A stretch of DNA of 64,000 nucleotides from Mimachlamys varia. Its lineage: Eukaryota; Mollusca; Bivalvia; Pectinida; Pectinidae. The notes under the pieces were generated by a model, which was given only the letters and a program-made list of their open reading frames with translations, made no database searches and had not been told where the DNA came from. Location of the stretch: contig OX392528.1 of the NCBI GenBank assembly GCA_947623455.1, positions 54,516,322 through 54,580,321 of the forward strand, in the 5' to 3' direction. Made by a program: the position numbers and the translations under genes. Of this stretch, positions 42,201 to 46,550 are shown in pieces. Within the stretch, counting starts at the first letter, position 1, and each line of letters begins with the position of its first letter.

Positions 42201-45200
42201 GTTGTTCAGGAAATCCGGAAAATGTAATTAATTAATCAATCCTTAATTATAGACGCATTTCAACTCTTTCAACTCTTAAGTTGGAATATATAATTCATTT
42301 AGAAAATTCAGGAGTGTTAATATACCTGTTAACTCTTTTTAGACACTGTTAGATTATTACAGCTAGTTGAGGCCTACAGCTGTTTTGTGAAGTTTTGATT
42401 TTGATTGTATTGCCTAAGGTAACAAATAAATCAAACATACTGTAAAACAATTAATTTTGATGGGGATTTTATTTTCATTGATTTCAAATGTCCATAAATC
42501 AATAAAATATTTGAAAATTGTGTGAATTTTGTTCACAAATTCATGTTTTTTGTTTTAGAAAACTATAAAAGCCCCACAGAAATATATATGACTTCACAGT
42601 ATATCTCTTTTAGCAGAAACATGTAATGATGATAAAAAGAAACTATAAACATAAAACTTTGTGTTTTTCAGGCCAAACTTGTAGCTGTCACTCAAGAGAG
42701 AGACATGGCCCTGTCACAGATCAAGCAGCTCAAAGACGAGATAATGACCATCCGAATCTATTACAGGTAAAAGTTACCCTTTATTTGGATGGCTTAAAAA
42801 ATAATTTCCTGTTGCCATGGAAACCTCACCACAATTTGATAATAAATAAATTAGAGAATACCAAAGCGTTAACAAAAACATAATCCGAACACAAAATCGA
42901 TTAAACCAGAGGCAAAATATGAGCAAAGGAAAGATTTACATGGAGACCCTTGTAAAAGTTCAAGAGAATAAGACCAGATGTTCCGAAATGGTAAGCATCT
43001 TGTGCTTCATTGACGACAATTTGATGTATATTTGCTTTTCTTTTGCTTGTTCAGTATTCTTTTGTCTTCTTACTTCATACTTGAATCAATCATGTTTTTA
43101 CATTTTCACAATGGACTTGATCATTTTAATTTGAAATCGAAAAGCTGCCCAAAATATGTATGACTTGTTGCCTATATGCATTTCTGAAGACTGCTAAAGA
43201 TCTGATGCTTATATTTGCTGCATTATAGATGTAAAAAAATCAGAGAATGCTAAATCTTCAACAAAACCATTATCTGAACTCAAAATCAATTAAACTAGGG
43301 ACAAAATATGAGGAAACGAAAGGTTTACACAGAGACCCTTGAAAAAGTACAATAGAATAAGACTAAGTGTTCTGAATAAATGTCAAATCCTCAAAGTCAG
43401 AGTTTCTTACAGGAAAATGAATTAGACAGTTTTCTTGCATTATTTCATAAATATAACTTATGTGATAAATAGAATCTTACACTCTGGTCAACGTAATATG
43501 GAATTTAACAATCTCCTTTTTATTGAACGAGTTTATTAAATTCCATTTTACATTGACACTCTTGTAAGATCCTCTATATATTACAACTTTATGAATATTT
43601 TCCTTTTCAGTTTACACAAATCTTTATCACAAGACTCGCACGATCAGCTGAACACGTTCCAGAGTGGAAACTCTAAGCTTGGAGGGGATAGCAGTGGGGA
43701 GGGGGATCAAGGGAGGAAGGAAAGCAACACAAGTGTAGCACAGCTAAGGGCGGCCGAACATGAAAATATTCAACTGGAGGCCGACCTTCAGAAACTGGAG
43801 CATGCACATCAGGACAGCAAAGACAAGATTGTCAAGTATGTAGTGCCTGCTGAACTTTGAGTTTTAGATAAAATCTTTCCTTATTCTTAGAGCTTGCTTG
43901 ACAATGGGGTTTTTCTCTGGGTACTACGGTTTCCTCCCACATATAGACTTTTGCACTCTTCCATCTGTGTCAGCAGCAGGGGCCGTGGTTGCTAAGTGGT
44001 TATAAGGTGTCCCGACATTCTACCACTAGCCCTCCACCTTGTGGTTATGAGTTCATATCTCACGTGGGGCAGTTGCCAGGTACTGACTGTAGGTCAGTCC
44101 TTTTTCTACGGGTACTCCAGTTTCCTCCACCTCCACCTCCAAAACCTGGCACATCTTTAAATGAACCTGTCTGTTAATAGAACATAAAACGAAATAAACC
44201 AAACCAATAACAGCGATTACTAGAAAGTAAAAATTTGTAAAGTCCTGTGTCATGATTTTTCCAAAGGAAGTAAGATTAAATTGTCATTTTCCACCATTAA
44301 TAAAATCCCCCCCCCCCCCACACACACACCCACAACAGAGTTAGGGGGCGTATACTGGAATCCTGTTGTCAGGTTGTCTGTCTGTCTCCATCCGTCTGTA
44401 GACACAACGATGTACTGGATACTCCTTTTCAATGAAACTTGGTTGCAATAATTCTTATACATTGTAGATGTGCATAATCTATATCAGGTTGCAAAATTTT
44501 GGTTGCCATATTGTTACCAGGTTACTGTACTTCGTTTTTGGGGAGAAATTTTGTCCAGACAACTCCTCAGAAACTTGTGAACCGATTCAAGTGAAACTGC
44601 ACGGGAATGTTAGGGACCATGTGTGGAAATGCTTGAAGGTTATTTTATGCAGACTTTCGGTTTTGCCATGGTAACCAGGTCACTAAACTGGGTTTTTTTT
44701 TGGTAAACTTTGGCTGGAAAACTAATCCTAAACCTGTTAATCAATTTCAATGAAAGTACACAGGAATGTTAAGGATGATGTGTAGATGTATCTGTAGATA
44801 ACAATTTGTTCATCATCAACATTTCCTTATTATAGTTTTTATTGCAAATGTTCGGGGAGCGGGGGGTATTAGGGAGCTTTTGGCCTACATTTCTAGTTGT
44901 TGTAAGGAAATAAAGTTTGAACTTGTCTTTTTCCACCATTAAGTTAATATTAACAAAATTATAAATATCAGTGTTATTAGTTAAGAAAAACAACATTTCA
45001 TGTTTGAAGCAATCTTAAAAGCAGTCCCATGGTCTTCGAAAGGCATATTGTGAAATAGAATTATTTGTAATATGAATATATAATAAATACTATTGAATCT
45101 TTTTTTTTTTAAACTAATTCTTTTTTTCTGTCAAAGGAGAATTTCTTTTTATTATAATTGGACGCTTTTTCAGGTTGGAAAGACTGGTTGACATTCTTCG

Positions 45201-45255
45201 TCGGAAGTTGAAAGGCCTTGAATTAGAACGAGAAGAGGAGGCTAACGAACAGTAG
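1..45255 (+). CDS. MIPOL1: MIPOL1 orthologue (mirror-image polydactyly gene 1 protein), 5'-partial, 11 exons in window
   Basis: Joined exons: 1-260, 17054-17115, 17643-18262, 18842-18944, 24911-25043, 25912-25966, 31084-31254, 31753-31815, 42672-42766, 43611-43835, 45174-45255. All internal junctions are GT-AG and all phases agree, giving 622 codons and a TAG stop. The reading frame is open from base 1 with no start, so upstream exons are missing. The assignment rests on recalled similarity to human MIPOL1: QIALLMAELENEK/NKK, ALVQEVHTAQKKRDE, QERDEALLRLRQAE, QLLARL, ITAEEMQVILEQRDTALAK, AKLVAVTQERD, YYSLHKSLSQ and LERLVDILRRKL, all in the human order. The family is a predicted coiled-coil protein of poorly known molecular role. 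Human MIPOL1 is about 442 residues; here at least 622, because of charged and Pro/Tyr/Met-rich N-terminal exons. The identity is firm; no biochemical function can be given from sequence. Confidence 0.93.
434..816 (+). mobile_element. TTAA-flanked MITE, copy 1 (piggyBac-like signature)
   Basis: 383-bp non-coding element with terminal inverted repeats AGGCCCAATATACGTAACTT / AAGTTACGTATATTGGGCCT. It is flanked on both sides by TTAA (430-433 and 817-820), the target duplication used by piggyBac-type transposases. Four more copies lie in this window (39360, 51428, 51895, 58033). Confidence 0.85.
1040..1640. repeat. Two tandem divergent copies of a mollusc-type dispersed repeat
   Basis: Segments at about 1070-1290 and 1430-1640 share the order: TTTGGTTTGT, GAAAACTAT-like, AACTTCACA, a CTGAAGCTGA/CTGAAACTGA-like block, TTGTTACAGAGTTATGG, CCTTGCAC. 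They are diverged copies of one element of a type common in mollusc introns. No coding potential. Confidence 0.6.
1990..2342 (+). repeat. CTCCCTC-rich dispersed repeat, copy 1
   Basis: About 350 bp opening with CTTGTTAATCCTCCCTC and GAGGGAGACTCCCTCATTTT, containing ACCAAAATTTACCAATCTCC, and closing with GGTTTCAGAGGTGAACACC. The reverse complement of the same element is at 40975-41330. Confidence 0.75.
2480..2700 (+). mobile_element. Decayed tRNA-derived SINE
   Basis: Contains the SINE body GGGGCAGTTGTCAGGTACTG-like sequence, the TTTTTCTGGGTTCTCC block and the tail CTGTTAATAAAACTTAAGGC. The tRNA-like head is degenerate. Same family as the copies at 9070, 15733 and 43979. Confidence 0.6.
2703..3140. 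mobile_element. pogo/Tigger-like MITE with TA flanks
   Basis: 438 bp. Left end CAGTGCACTCCTCTTTATAT, right end ATATTAAGTGGAATCCACTG, flanked by TA at 2701-2702 and 3141-3142. Interior repeats of ACATGATATTAA. The CAGTG...CACTG ends and TA duplication are typical of non-autonomous pogo-type Tc1/mariner elements. No transposase remains. Confidence 0.72.
3292..3673. mobile_element. MITE with ACCGTA.../GGGAATAAGCCCCC inverted ends
   Basis: About 380 bp bounded by TACCGTAGTTTACCGGGAAT and GGCTTATTCCCGGTCAAATA-CGGTA. The ends are inverted repeats and TA may be the target duplication. The interior carries repeated AATAAGCCCCC blocks. A 73-residue open frame inside it is not a gene. Confidence 0.7.
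3674..5773. other. Intron 1 sequence without recognisable gene
   Basis: AT-rich, stop codons throughout all frames, homopolymer T and A runs (for example about 5010-5027). I see no exon with usable splice sites and codon bias and no clear repeat structure. Confidence 0.6.
5774..7782. repeat. 40-bp minisatellite, about 50 copies
   Basis: Unit reads approximately CTGTTAGTGGATGGTGTTTA then ACATATGCATATTCACCACT. The period is 40 bp over most of 2.0 kb, with small indels near 6060, 6770, 7050, 7260 and 7410. Each unit contains a hairpin (CCACT-CTGTT-AGTGG) and the palindrome ATATGCATAT. The units are variants of one another with no unique spacers, so this is not a CRISPR array. Confidence 0.97.
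7776..7865. repeat. Short palindromic element, copy A (TTCACCCCTGAA...GGGGTGAAT)
   Basis: About 85 bp whose ends are inverted: ATTCACCCCTGAAGA and TCTGGGGTGAATACTC, with TTTGAACTCTCCCAAT inside. It directly follows the last unit of the 40-bp minisatellite. Related copies at 17255, 41607 and 50050. Confidence 0.65.
7866..9069. other. Intron 1 sequence without gene
   Basis: No exon or recognised repeat. 8220-8400 is less AT-rich than its surroundings, with several CpGs (CGTAATCCCGTCGTCAACG, TAGCGCCCTGATT), and could be regulatory or an old repeat. Confidence 0.5.
9070..9285 (+). mobile_element. tRNA-derived SINE, family 1, near full length
   Basis: Head GGGCCGTGGTGGCCGAGTGG with the pol III A box TGGCCGAGTGGTTAAGG of a Leu/Ser-type tRNA. 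A degenerate B box region (GGGTTGCGAGTGGGG) follows, then the body GGTTTTTCACCGGGTTCTCC and the tail GGCTGTTAATAGGGCATAAA. Confidence 0.85.
9286..10229. other. Intron 1 sequence without gene; homopolymer-rich
   Basis: T-rich runs at 9520-9570 and 9660-9672 and a run of about 14 C at 9883-9896. A TTAGGCATCTTGTT motif near 9738 resembles the end of the AGCTCACC repeat at 31965. No exon seen. Confidence 0.5.
10230..10858. repeat. 56-57-bp minisatellite, about 11 copies
   Basis: Unit is approximately TTGCTGTTCCAATGTAAGTT AAGTAAGTTTTAATGGCGTG AAGATTTAGGGGAGG. Copies diverge at GGCGTG/GGGATG and GTTTTA/ATATTA. Confidence 0.95.
11048..11175 (+). promoter_or_regulatory. Duplicated module with octamer, GC-box, CRE and E-box motifs
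   Basis: Two adjacent diverged copies of about 65 bp: ATTTGCAAGCTCCGCCTACG ... TTGTTGGTGACGTCAC and ATTTGCATAGCTCCGCCCAC ... TTGTTGTCGACGTCAT. The second has a perfect POU octamer ATTTGCAT (11115-11122) and GC box; the first a full CRE TGACGTCA (11083-11090). CACGTG follows at 11166-11171. Motifs are seen directly; enhancer or promoter activity is inference. Confidence 0.4.
11395..11600. repeat. 45-bp tandem repeat, about 4 copies
   Basis: Unit ACCTTTTAATTGATTAATTT TGATTGACTTAAGGACCCCT GTACT. The middle copies are identical; outer copies are diverged and shorter. Confidence 0.9.
11800..12000 (-). mobile_element. SINE-like repeat, family 2, reverse
   Basis: Shares GTCTTATTGTG, ATCAAACCCTGG and CCTTGGTGAAAG...GGCAAGTG with the segment at 22556. 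On the minus strand it begins with a tRNA-like head and a B-box-like GGGTTTGATTTC. Diverged. Confidence 0.6.
12001..14989. other. Intron 1 sequence without gene; partly CpG-bearing and repeat-poor
   Basis: No exon found. 12600-12950 and 13430-13720 are of mixed composition with CpGs and homeobox/FOX-like AT motifs (ATTAATGACA, GATAATTAAG, GCGCCCTCTATTGG). They show no internal repetition, so conserved non-coding sequence is possible. The rest is AT-rich. Confidence 0.4.
14990..15078 (+). repeat. G-rich homopolymer/quadruplex-prone tract
   Basis: Nearly continuous G over about 90 bp, interrupted by CGAAA, GAAGGTGG and GAAGA. Far exceeds the four G-runs needed for a G-quadruplex. The complementary strand gives a false poly-proline reading frame. 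Confidence 0.85.
15733..15958 (+). mobile_element. tRNA-derived SINE, family 1
   Basis: GGGGCCACGGTGGACTAGAG head, B box GAGTTCAAAACCC, GGTACTCTGGCTTTCCTCCA body, GGCTGTTGATATGACGTTAA tail. Inserted on the + strand in intron 1. Confidence 0.85.
16028..16240 (+). repeat. MITE-like fragment (ACCGTAAAAACTCGTGTAATTT end)
   Basis: TACCGTAAAAACTCGTGTAA then TTTACGCACC repeated three times. Resembles one end of a palindromic element; the partner end was not found. Confidence 0.45.
17054..17115 (+). CDS. MIPOL1: MIPOL1 exon (62 bp)
   Basis: Acceptor ...TGATTTCAG ends at 17053 and donor GTAGGT starts at 17116. Reads in phase as R-NSSLEDLERQIIQDDKPPLS-G (residues 87-107, codon 108 split). Short acidic linker. 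Its placement depends on phase and splice sites, both of which fit exactly. Confidence 0.82.
17255..17341. repeat. Short palindromic element, copy B
   Basis: AACTTATTCACCCATGAACA ... TTCGGGGATGAATGAGTTAA with TGAACTCTTCCAATTC inside. Sits in the 527-bp intron 17116-17642. Same family as the element at 50050. Confidence 0.7.
17643..18262 (+). CDS. MIPOL1: MIPOL1 large exon: Pro/Tyr/Met-rich disordered region running into the coiled-coil core
   Basis: Acceptor TTATTTTAG ends at 17642; donor GTAGGT at 18263. Encodes residues 108-314. The first two thirds are low-complexity and rich in Pro, Tyr, Met, Ser and Gly (PYLPYMGMPTASMYM, FFPQRYSPS, SSPPGKGESGDPPGPSG), with a His run near THH, and look intrinsically disordered. 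The last about 21 residues return to family sequence (QAKQIALLMAELENEK then NKK), matching the start of the coiled coil in human MIPOL1. The exon is higher in GC than its introns. The disordered part has no vertebrate counterpart that I know of. Confidence 0.92.
18310..18700. mobile_element. Probable MITE filling intron 18263-18841
   Basis: CCATATTTTCCGTAATCAGC ACC near the left and GGGTGCTAAATATGGCGAAT at the right are imperfect inverted repeats. The interior has C-rich AACGCCCCTCCCCC and AAGTGCCCCC blocks. Similar in style to the element at 3292. Confidence 0.5.
18842..18944 (+). CDS. MIPOL1: MIPOL1 exon (coiled-coil core)
   Basis: Acceptor GCTTTTTCCAG ends at 18841; donor GTGAGT at 18945. 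Encodes residues 315-348 (LVDRLADAEIELETSKMSV...), a heptad-like amphipathic stretch continuing NKK from the previous exon. Phase 0 in, phase 1 out. Confidence 0.93.
19009..19220 (+). repeat. Dispersed repeat, copy 1 (source of the 25-bp minisatellite)
   Basis: Shares in inverted orientation with 50351-50606: ACTTGCCAA, AATTTCCATGGGGGAGA, TTACGCATGCTCAG, GAAATCATCAGATC, GGAGTCTCCCTCCTAAATAG. At its right end the sequence turns into the tandem array. Confidence 0.75.
19218..19898 (+). repeat. 25-bp minisatellite, about 27 copies
   Basis: Unit CCTAAATAGGGAGAGTTGGC AAGTT, highly homogeneous, with GAG/GGG variants. It begins inside the dispersed repeat at 19009. Confidence 0.97.
19899..22555. 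other. Intron 4 single-copy stretch, candidate regulatory in 20640-21720
   Basis: 19899-20600 and 21720-22555 are AT-rich and featureless. 20640-21720 is of mixed composition with frequent CpGs, no tandem or inverted repetition, and FOX/GATA/homeobox-like sites (TCTGTTTTATTGCC, CAGATAATACAC, TTATTGATCCGATT, ATTAATGACC). No exon fits: reading frames are short and lack paired splice sites in phase. Confidence 0.4.
22556..22722 (-). mobile_element. SINE-like repeat, family 2, reverse
   Basis: GGGGTCTTATTGTGGGAGGA ... AGGGAATCAAACCCCGGCCA CCTTGGTGAAAGGCAAGTGC. On the minus strand this reads as a tRNA-like head (B-box-like GGGGTTTGATTCCC) followed by a body with CGGGTTCTCC-like motifs. Confidence 0.65.
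22723..23438. other. Intron 4 sequence without gene
   Basis: Mixed-composition DNA with short open frames only on both strands; none joins the MIPOL1 exons in phase. Confidence 0.5.
23439..24665. repeat. 30-bp minisatellite, about 40 copies
   Basis: Unit AATGAAATCATTGTTATGAG TTGGCAGTGT. Because the period is a multiple of three and the unit has no stop in several frames, it creates overlapping open frames of 367-390 codons on both strands, none of which is a gene. Variants alternate GTGA/GTTA and a CTGAAAGC form. Confidence 0.98.
24911..25043 (+). CDS. MIPOL1: MIPOL1 exon carrying the AQKKRDE / QERDEALLR signature
   Basis: Acceptor TGCCTTGTAG ends at 24910; donor GTAAGT at 25044. Encodes ALVQEVHTAQKKRDES... 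and QERDEALLRLRQAEIRLDD, which parallel the human VEEVYFAQKERDEA and EERDEAIARA segments. This is one of the most diagnostic pieces of the gene. Confidence 0.96.
25427..25909 (+). repeat. 24-bp imperfect tandem repeat, about 20 copies, ending at a splice acceptor
   Basis: Unit GTGTGTGCTAGATGTCACAG AAAT with CATACAAAT variants. The array fills most of intron 25044-25911 and its last unit provides the TGTGTGTTGTAG acceptor of the exon at 25912. Confidence 0.9.
25912..25966 (+). CDS. MIPOL1: MIPOL1 exon (55 bp, acidic)
   Basis: Acceptor GTGTGTTGTAG ends at 25911 and emerges directly from a 24-bp tandem array; donor GTATGT at 25967. Encodes GYGTPERSDSEDLEEDDQ (residues 394-411). The acidic run precedes the QLLARL segment as the human NPEEND run does. 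Phase 2 in, phase 0 out, consistent with both neighbours. Confidence 0.88.
26090..27130. repeat. Decayed mollusc-type dispersed repeats
   Basis: Several blocks of the style GGTCAAGGTTAAAGGTCATA, CTCATGAACCCCTGGTCAGA TTTGGTTC and, near 27040, ATTCCTTCAAAAGATATTGT GCGG with GGATGGGCGGATTC. Low coding potential. Confidence 0.5.
27131..27754. other. Intron 6 sequence without gene
   Basis: Single-copy looking. 27200-27260 has some CpG (GATGTCGGACCTAGAACAGA, CACGCCAGCGGGGGG). No exon. Confidence 0.5.
27755..31070 (+). repeat. 20-28-bp minisatellite, about 150 copies, abutting an exon
   Basis: Core unit TATATTTACTGTATGACTGT C, with TGTC, TGTGTC and TGTGTGTGTC spacers making longer units. 3.3 kb, the largest array in the window. 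The last unit reads CTATATTAACTG and is followed 15-20 bp later by the acceptor of the ITAEEM exon at 31084. Confidence 0.98.
31059..31083 (+). promoter_or_regulatory. Branch point and 3' splice site of the exon at 31084, partly inside the minisatellite
   Basis: TATTAAC at 31059-31065 fits the yUnAy branch-point consensus, with the candidate adenosine at 31064, 20 nt before the exon. TTGTCTTGCCCCAG is the pyrimidine tract and AG. The TATTAAC belongs to the last tandem unit. Confidence 0.5.
31084..31254 (+). CDS. MIPOL1: MIPOL1 exon carrying the ITAEEM motif
   Basis: Acceptor TTGCCCCAG ends at 31083, 15-20 bp after the last unit of a 3.3-kb minisatellite; donor GTAAGG at 31255. Encodes residues 412-468, GMEQLLARLGGPDSG then EITAEEMQVILEQRDTALAK. 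The human protein has LQELLNRINNADTG and RITAEEMSALIEERDAALSK at the same place. Strongly coiled coil, phase 0 on both sides. Confidence 0.96.
31255..31752 (+). other. Intron 7
   Basis: 498 bp, A-rich and purine-rich (AAGGAAAGG, AAGAGAAAAGG), with TA microsatellite at 31663-31672. Nothing else recognised. Confidence 0.7.
31753..31815 (+). CDS. MIPOL1: MIPOL1 exon (63 bp)
   Basis: Acceptor TTTCCTTCAG ends at 31752; donor GTAAGA at 31816. Encodes ARRYEEELLRQQRQGTDHNL plus K (residues 469-489), equivalent to human CKRLEQELHHVKEQ. Phase 0 on both sides. Compared with the human protein about 15 residues seem to be missing between this exon and the next; see findings. Confidence 0.92.
31965..32360 (+). 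repeat. Mollusc AGCTCACC...GGTGAGCGATGCAGGCCC repeat
   Basis: Left end TTAGCTCACCTGGCC and right end CCAGGTGAGCGATGCAGGCC CATTGGGCCTCTTGTT, with ATGATATTTGGCTG twice inside. Both ends are of a type widespread in bivalve genomes. About 395 bp in the 10.9-kb intron. Confidence 0.75.
33069..33236. mobile_element. pogo-like MITE
   Basis: 168 bp with ends CAGAAGAACCTGGTATAACT and ATAACGAGGTATAGTCAG. Left flank TA at 33067-33068; right flank decayed. Related in style to the element at 48677. Confidence 0.65.
33738..34187 (-). mobile_element. SINE family 1 in reverse, with its tRNA-like head multimerised
   Basis: Tail and body occupy about 33738-33890 (AGTTTGTTAATG..., GGGGAAGCCGGAGAAAACCA). The head then repeats five times with a period of about 62 bp from 33891, each unit being GGTGGAGGGCTAGTGG, CAGAATGTCAGATACC, TTAACCACTAGGCCAACA. 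On the minus strand each unit carries an A-box-like GGCCTAGTGGTTAAGG. Confidence 0.85.
34476..35483 (+). repeat. 37-bp minisatellite, about 25 copies
   Basis: Unit TTGGTCCACTATGATGTTGA CACCAGCTATTAAAGAT. The AAAGAT/AAAGGT alternation suggests growth by multi-unit duplication. A truncated unit lies at about 35150-35165. Confidence 0.97.
35484..39355. other. Intron 8 sequence without gene
   Basis: 35540-35960 and 37200-37960 are mixed-composition with CpGs (GGAACGGGTGACGGCAGTAA, CGGTCATCAACGG-like) and no repetition. 36200-37190 and 38040-38960 are AT-rich. 38980-39260 is GC-richer (GGCGGTCACTTCTTATCGTC, CCCGGCCGTCATTATAATTC). No exon with usable splice sites was found. Confidence 0.45.
39360..39743 (+). 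mobile_element. TTAA-flanked MITE, copy 2
   Basis: 384 bp, same terminal repeats and interior as the copy at 434, with TTAA at 39356-39359 and 39744-39747. It sits in the 10.9-kb intron of MIPOL1. Internal landmarks shared with copy 1 include GGTAACCGGTACGGCAGCAG and AGTGGGCCCCACC. Confidence 0.85.
39748..40974. other. Intron 8 sequence without gene; decayed repeats at 40640-40930
   Basis: 40640-40930 contains CATTGTGACCTTGACTCGAA GGTC and CATTGTGACCTTGCCCGGAG, the style of a common mollusc dispersed repeat in two partial copies. The rest is AT-rich. Confidence 0.5.
40975..41330 (-). repeat. CTCCCTC-rich dispersed repeat, copy 2 (inverted)
   Basis: Reverse complement of the element at 1990-2342, including GGAGATTGGTAAATTTTGGT and CAACCTCTGAAACC. 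The two copies lie 39 kb apart in opposite orientation inside introns of the same gene. Confidence 0.75.
41331..42671. other. End of intron 8, no gene
   Basis: AT-rich, with the decayed palindromic element at 41607. A pyrimidine tract and CAG precede the exon at 42672. Confidence 0.6.
41607..41690. repeat. Short palindromic element, copy C (decayed)
   Basis: Contains TTTGAACTATTCCAAATCAA and ATAGTTCATTATGAAATATC like the other copies, but the TTCACC ends are lost. Confidence 0.5.
42672..42766 (+). CDS. MIPOL1: MIPOL1 exon ending in IRIYY(S)
   Basis: Acceptor GTGTTTTTCAG ends at 42671; donor GTAAAA at 42767. Encodes AKLVAVTQERDMALSQIKQ then LKDEIMTIRIYY, matching human AKLLSMQQARETA and EEEIQTLRVYYS. 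The serine codon is split across the intron and completes LHKSLSQ in the next exon. Confidence 0.96.
42845..43375 (+). repeat. About 145-bp segment duplicated inside intron 9
   Basis: 42849-42995 and 43232-43376 share AGAGAATRCYAAA, ACAAAAYCATWATCYGAAC, AAAATCRATTAAAC, GGCAAAATATGAG/GGACAAAATATGAG, ACATGGAGACCCTTG/ACACAGAGACCCTTG and AATAAGAC. The first copy has an open frame and a GTAAGC after GAAATG, but the phase would break YYS-LHKSLSQ. Confidence 0.75.
43611..43835 (+). CDS. MIPOL1: MIPOL1 exon beginning with (S)LHKSLSQ
   Basis: Acceptor TCCTTTTCAG ends at 43610; donor GTATGT at 43836. Encodes residues 521-595. It opens with SLHKSLSQ, identical to the vertebrate motif, then a Gly/Ser-rich low-complexity stretch (GGDSSGEGDQGRKESNTS) and returns to coiled coil (AAEHENIQLEADLQKLEHA). 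Phase 2 in, phase 2 out. Confidence 0.96.
43898..43965 (+). repeat. SINE body fragment
   Basis: GGGGTTTTTCTCTGGGTACT ACGGTTTCCTCCCACA, with the following TAGACTTTTGCAC. Same block as at 63780. Confidence 0.55.
43979..44207 (+). mobile_element. tRNA-derived SINE, family 1
   Basis: GGGGCCGTGGTTGCTAAGTG head, CCACTAGCCCTCCACCTTGT, GGGTACTCCAGTTTCCTCC body, CTGTTAATAGAACATAAAAC tail. It lies in the penultimate intron of MIPOL1. Confidence 0.85.
44290..44900. repeat. C-run and decayed mollusc repeats in intron 10
   Basis: About 12 C followed by ACACACACACC at 44309-44332. Then two copies of a block with AACTCCTCAGAAACTTGTGA ACCGATTCAAGTGAAACTGC / AACCTGTTAATCAATTTCAA TGAAAGTACACAGGAATGTT. This is a common mollusc dispersed repeat. 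Confidence 0.55.
45174..45255 (+). CDS. MIPOL1: MIPOL1 terminal coding exon and stop
   Basis: Acceptor CGCTTTTTCAG ends at 45173. Encodes K-LERLVDILRRKLKGLELE and ends EREEEANEQ followed by TAG at 45253-45255. LERLVDILRRKL matches the C-terminal LERLVDVLRKKV of human MIPOL1, so the gene ends as expected for the family. Confidence 0.97.
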
Positions 45256-46299
45256 AAGAGAGAAAGAGGAGAAGGAGGAGGAAGACCAAGTTTTAAAAAG
45301 ATCAGGTTTATTGAAAAACATAATTTCGTCGATTTGGAAGGTGTAAAAATCAACTTTTTTCAGAACAGCATTTAAATATTTTGACGAAGAAGCTTTTGGT
45401 CAGCCTAAAGATATTTTGAAAATGATGAAAATGGAGTAAAAATACCCAGAATCAGGTATGACAAGAATCGCTAATTCTGAAAGTATCGGATATTTTGCCA
45501 AAAAATTGGAAGACTGGAAACCAGGTTTTTACTTGTGTCTTGAGCTAAATGCTCTTTGAAGAAGTTAAATTTTGGTTTCGTCATAATATAAAAGTGCAGT
45601 AATATATAACGGTGGCATTTTACCTAAAATTACCAAAGATTTTCTTCATTGTCTCTTTATATATCTTACACATTTTAACGACAACAAAGTCAGTTCTGTC
45701 TCCAGTGTTCAATTAATGATTAGTTATATCATAGTTCATTATATCTTTCTTTACCTATTGTAAAAGTGAACTCTTTAGCGATGTGGAAATTTTTGTGTAG
45801 AGTTATGAACAGGAAAATACACACATATCGGTACCTACAAATGTATGTTTATCAAAATTATGTATATATACATTGTATATGTACATGTAGGCATATATGA
45901 TACATAGATTTCACTCTTGGGATCTGTATAGTCATAATACTGACATTTCTTCACGTGAACATTTTCACTTTTAAGGTATAATTTTGTGTACCTATGTAAC
46001 GAACGAGTGATCACGAGACTATTTATAGCTCTATATCTACATATGTATAAATACTGTGTTTCAGATGAGGAGTGTGATTATTTAACTCCAAATCTTTTCT
46101 GTGATATCTACAGCTTGTTATGTAAACACGAAACTTTTTGTTTTTGTGTTTGTGTTTTTCTTTCTACAGCAATTCTCATATCTACTATATATACACAGAT
46201 TTACCTTATAGATGTATACTGTCTCCTGTGTGTTATATACAGACATCTACCTTATATATACTGTCTCCTGTGTGTTATATGACCTGAAATGTTCCTATT

Positions 46300-46550
46300 A
46301 CCATGTGATGTTCCATAATTACATTATTGATGTACGTATTCCCTGTAATTTTCCCCGATTACATTATTGATGTACGTATTCCCTGTAATTTTCCCCGATT
46401 ACATTATTGATGTACGTATTCCCTGTAATTTTCCCCGATTACATTATTGATGTACGTATTCCCTGTAATTTTCCCCGATTACATTATTGATGTACGTATT
46501 CCCTGTAATTTTCCATAATTACAATATTAATATACCTTTTAACCTGTGAT
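46300..46550 (+). repeat. 40-bp tandem repeat, 5 units, in the 3' UTR
   Basis: Unit ACATTATTGATGTACGTATT CCCTGTAATTTTCCCCGATT. Units at 46321, 46361, 46401 and 46441 are identical and the fifth (46481) is diverged at its end. Perfect identity implies recent expansion. Confidence 0.95.

Noticed and set aside
42919..43134. Open frame with a following GTAAGC, as an alternative MIPOL1 exon
   Set aside because: Inclusion would separate YYS from LHKSLSQ, which is contiguous in the vertebrate protein, and the flanking exons already join in phase. Kept only as a duplication finding.
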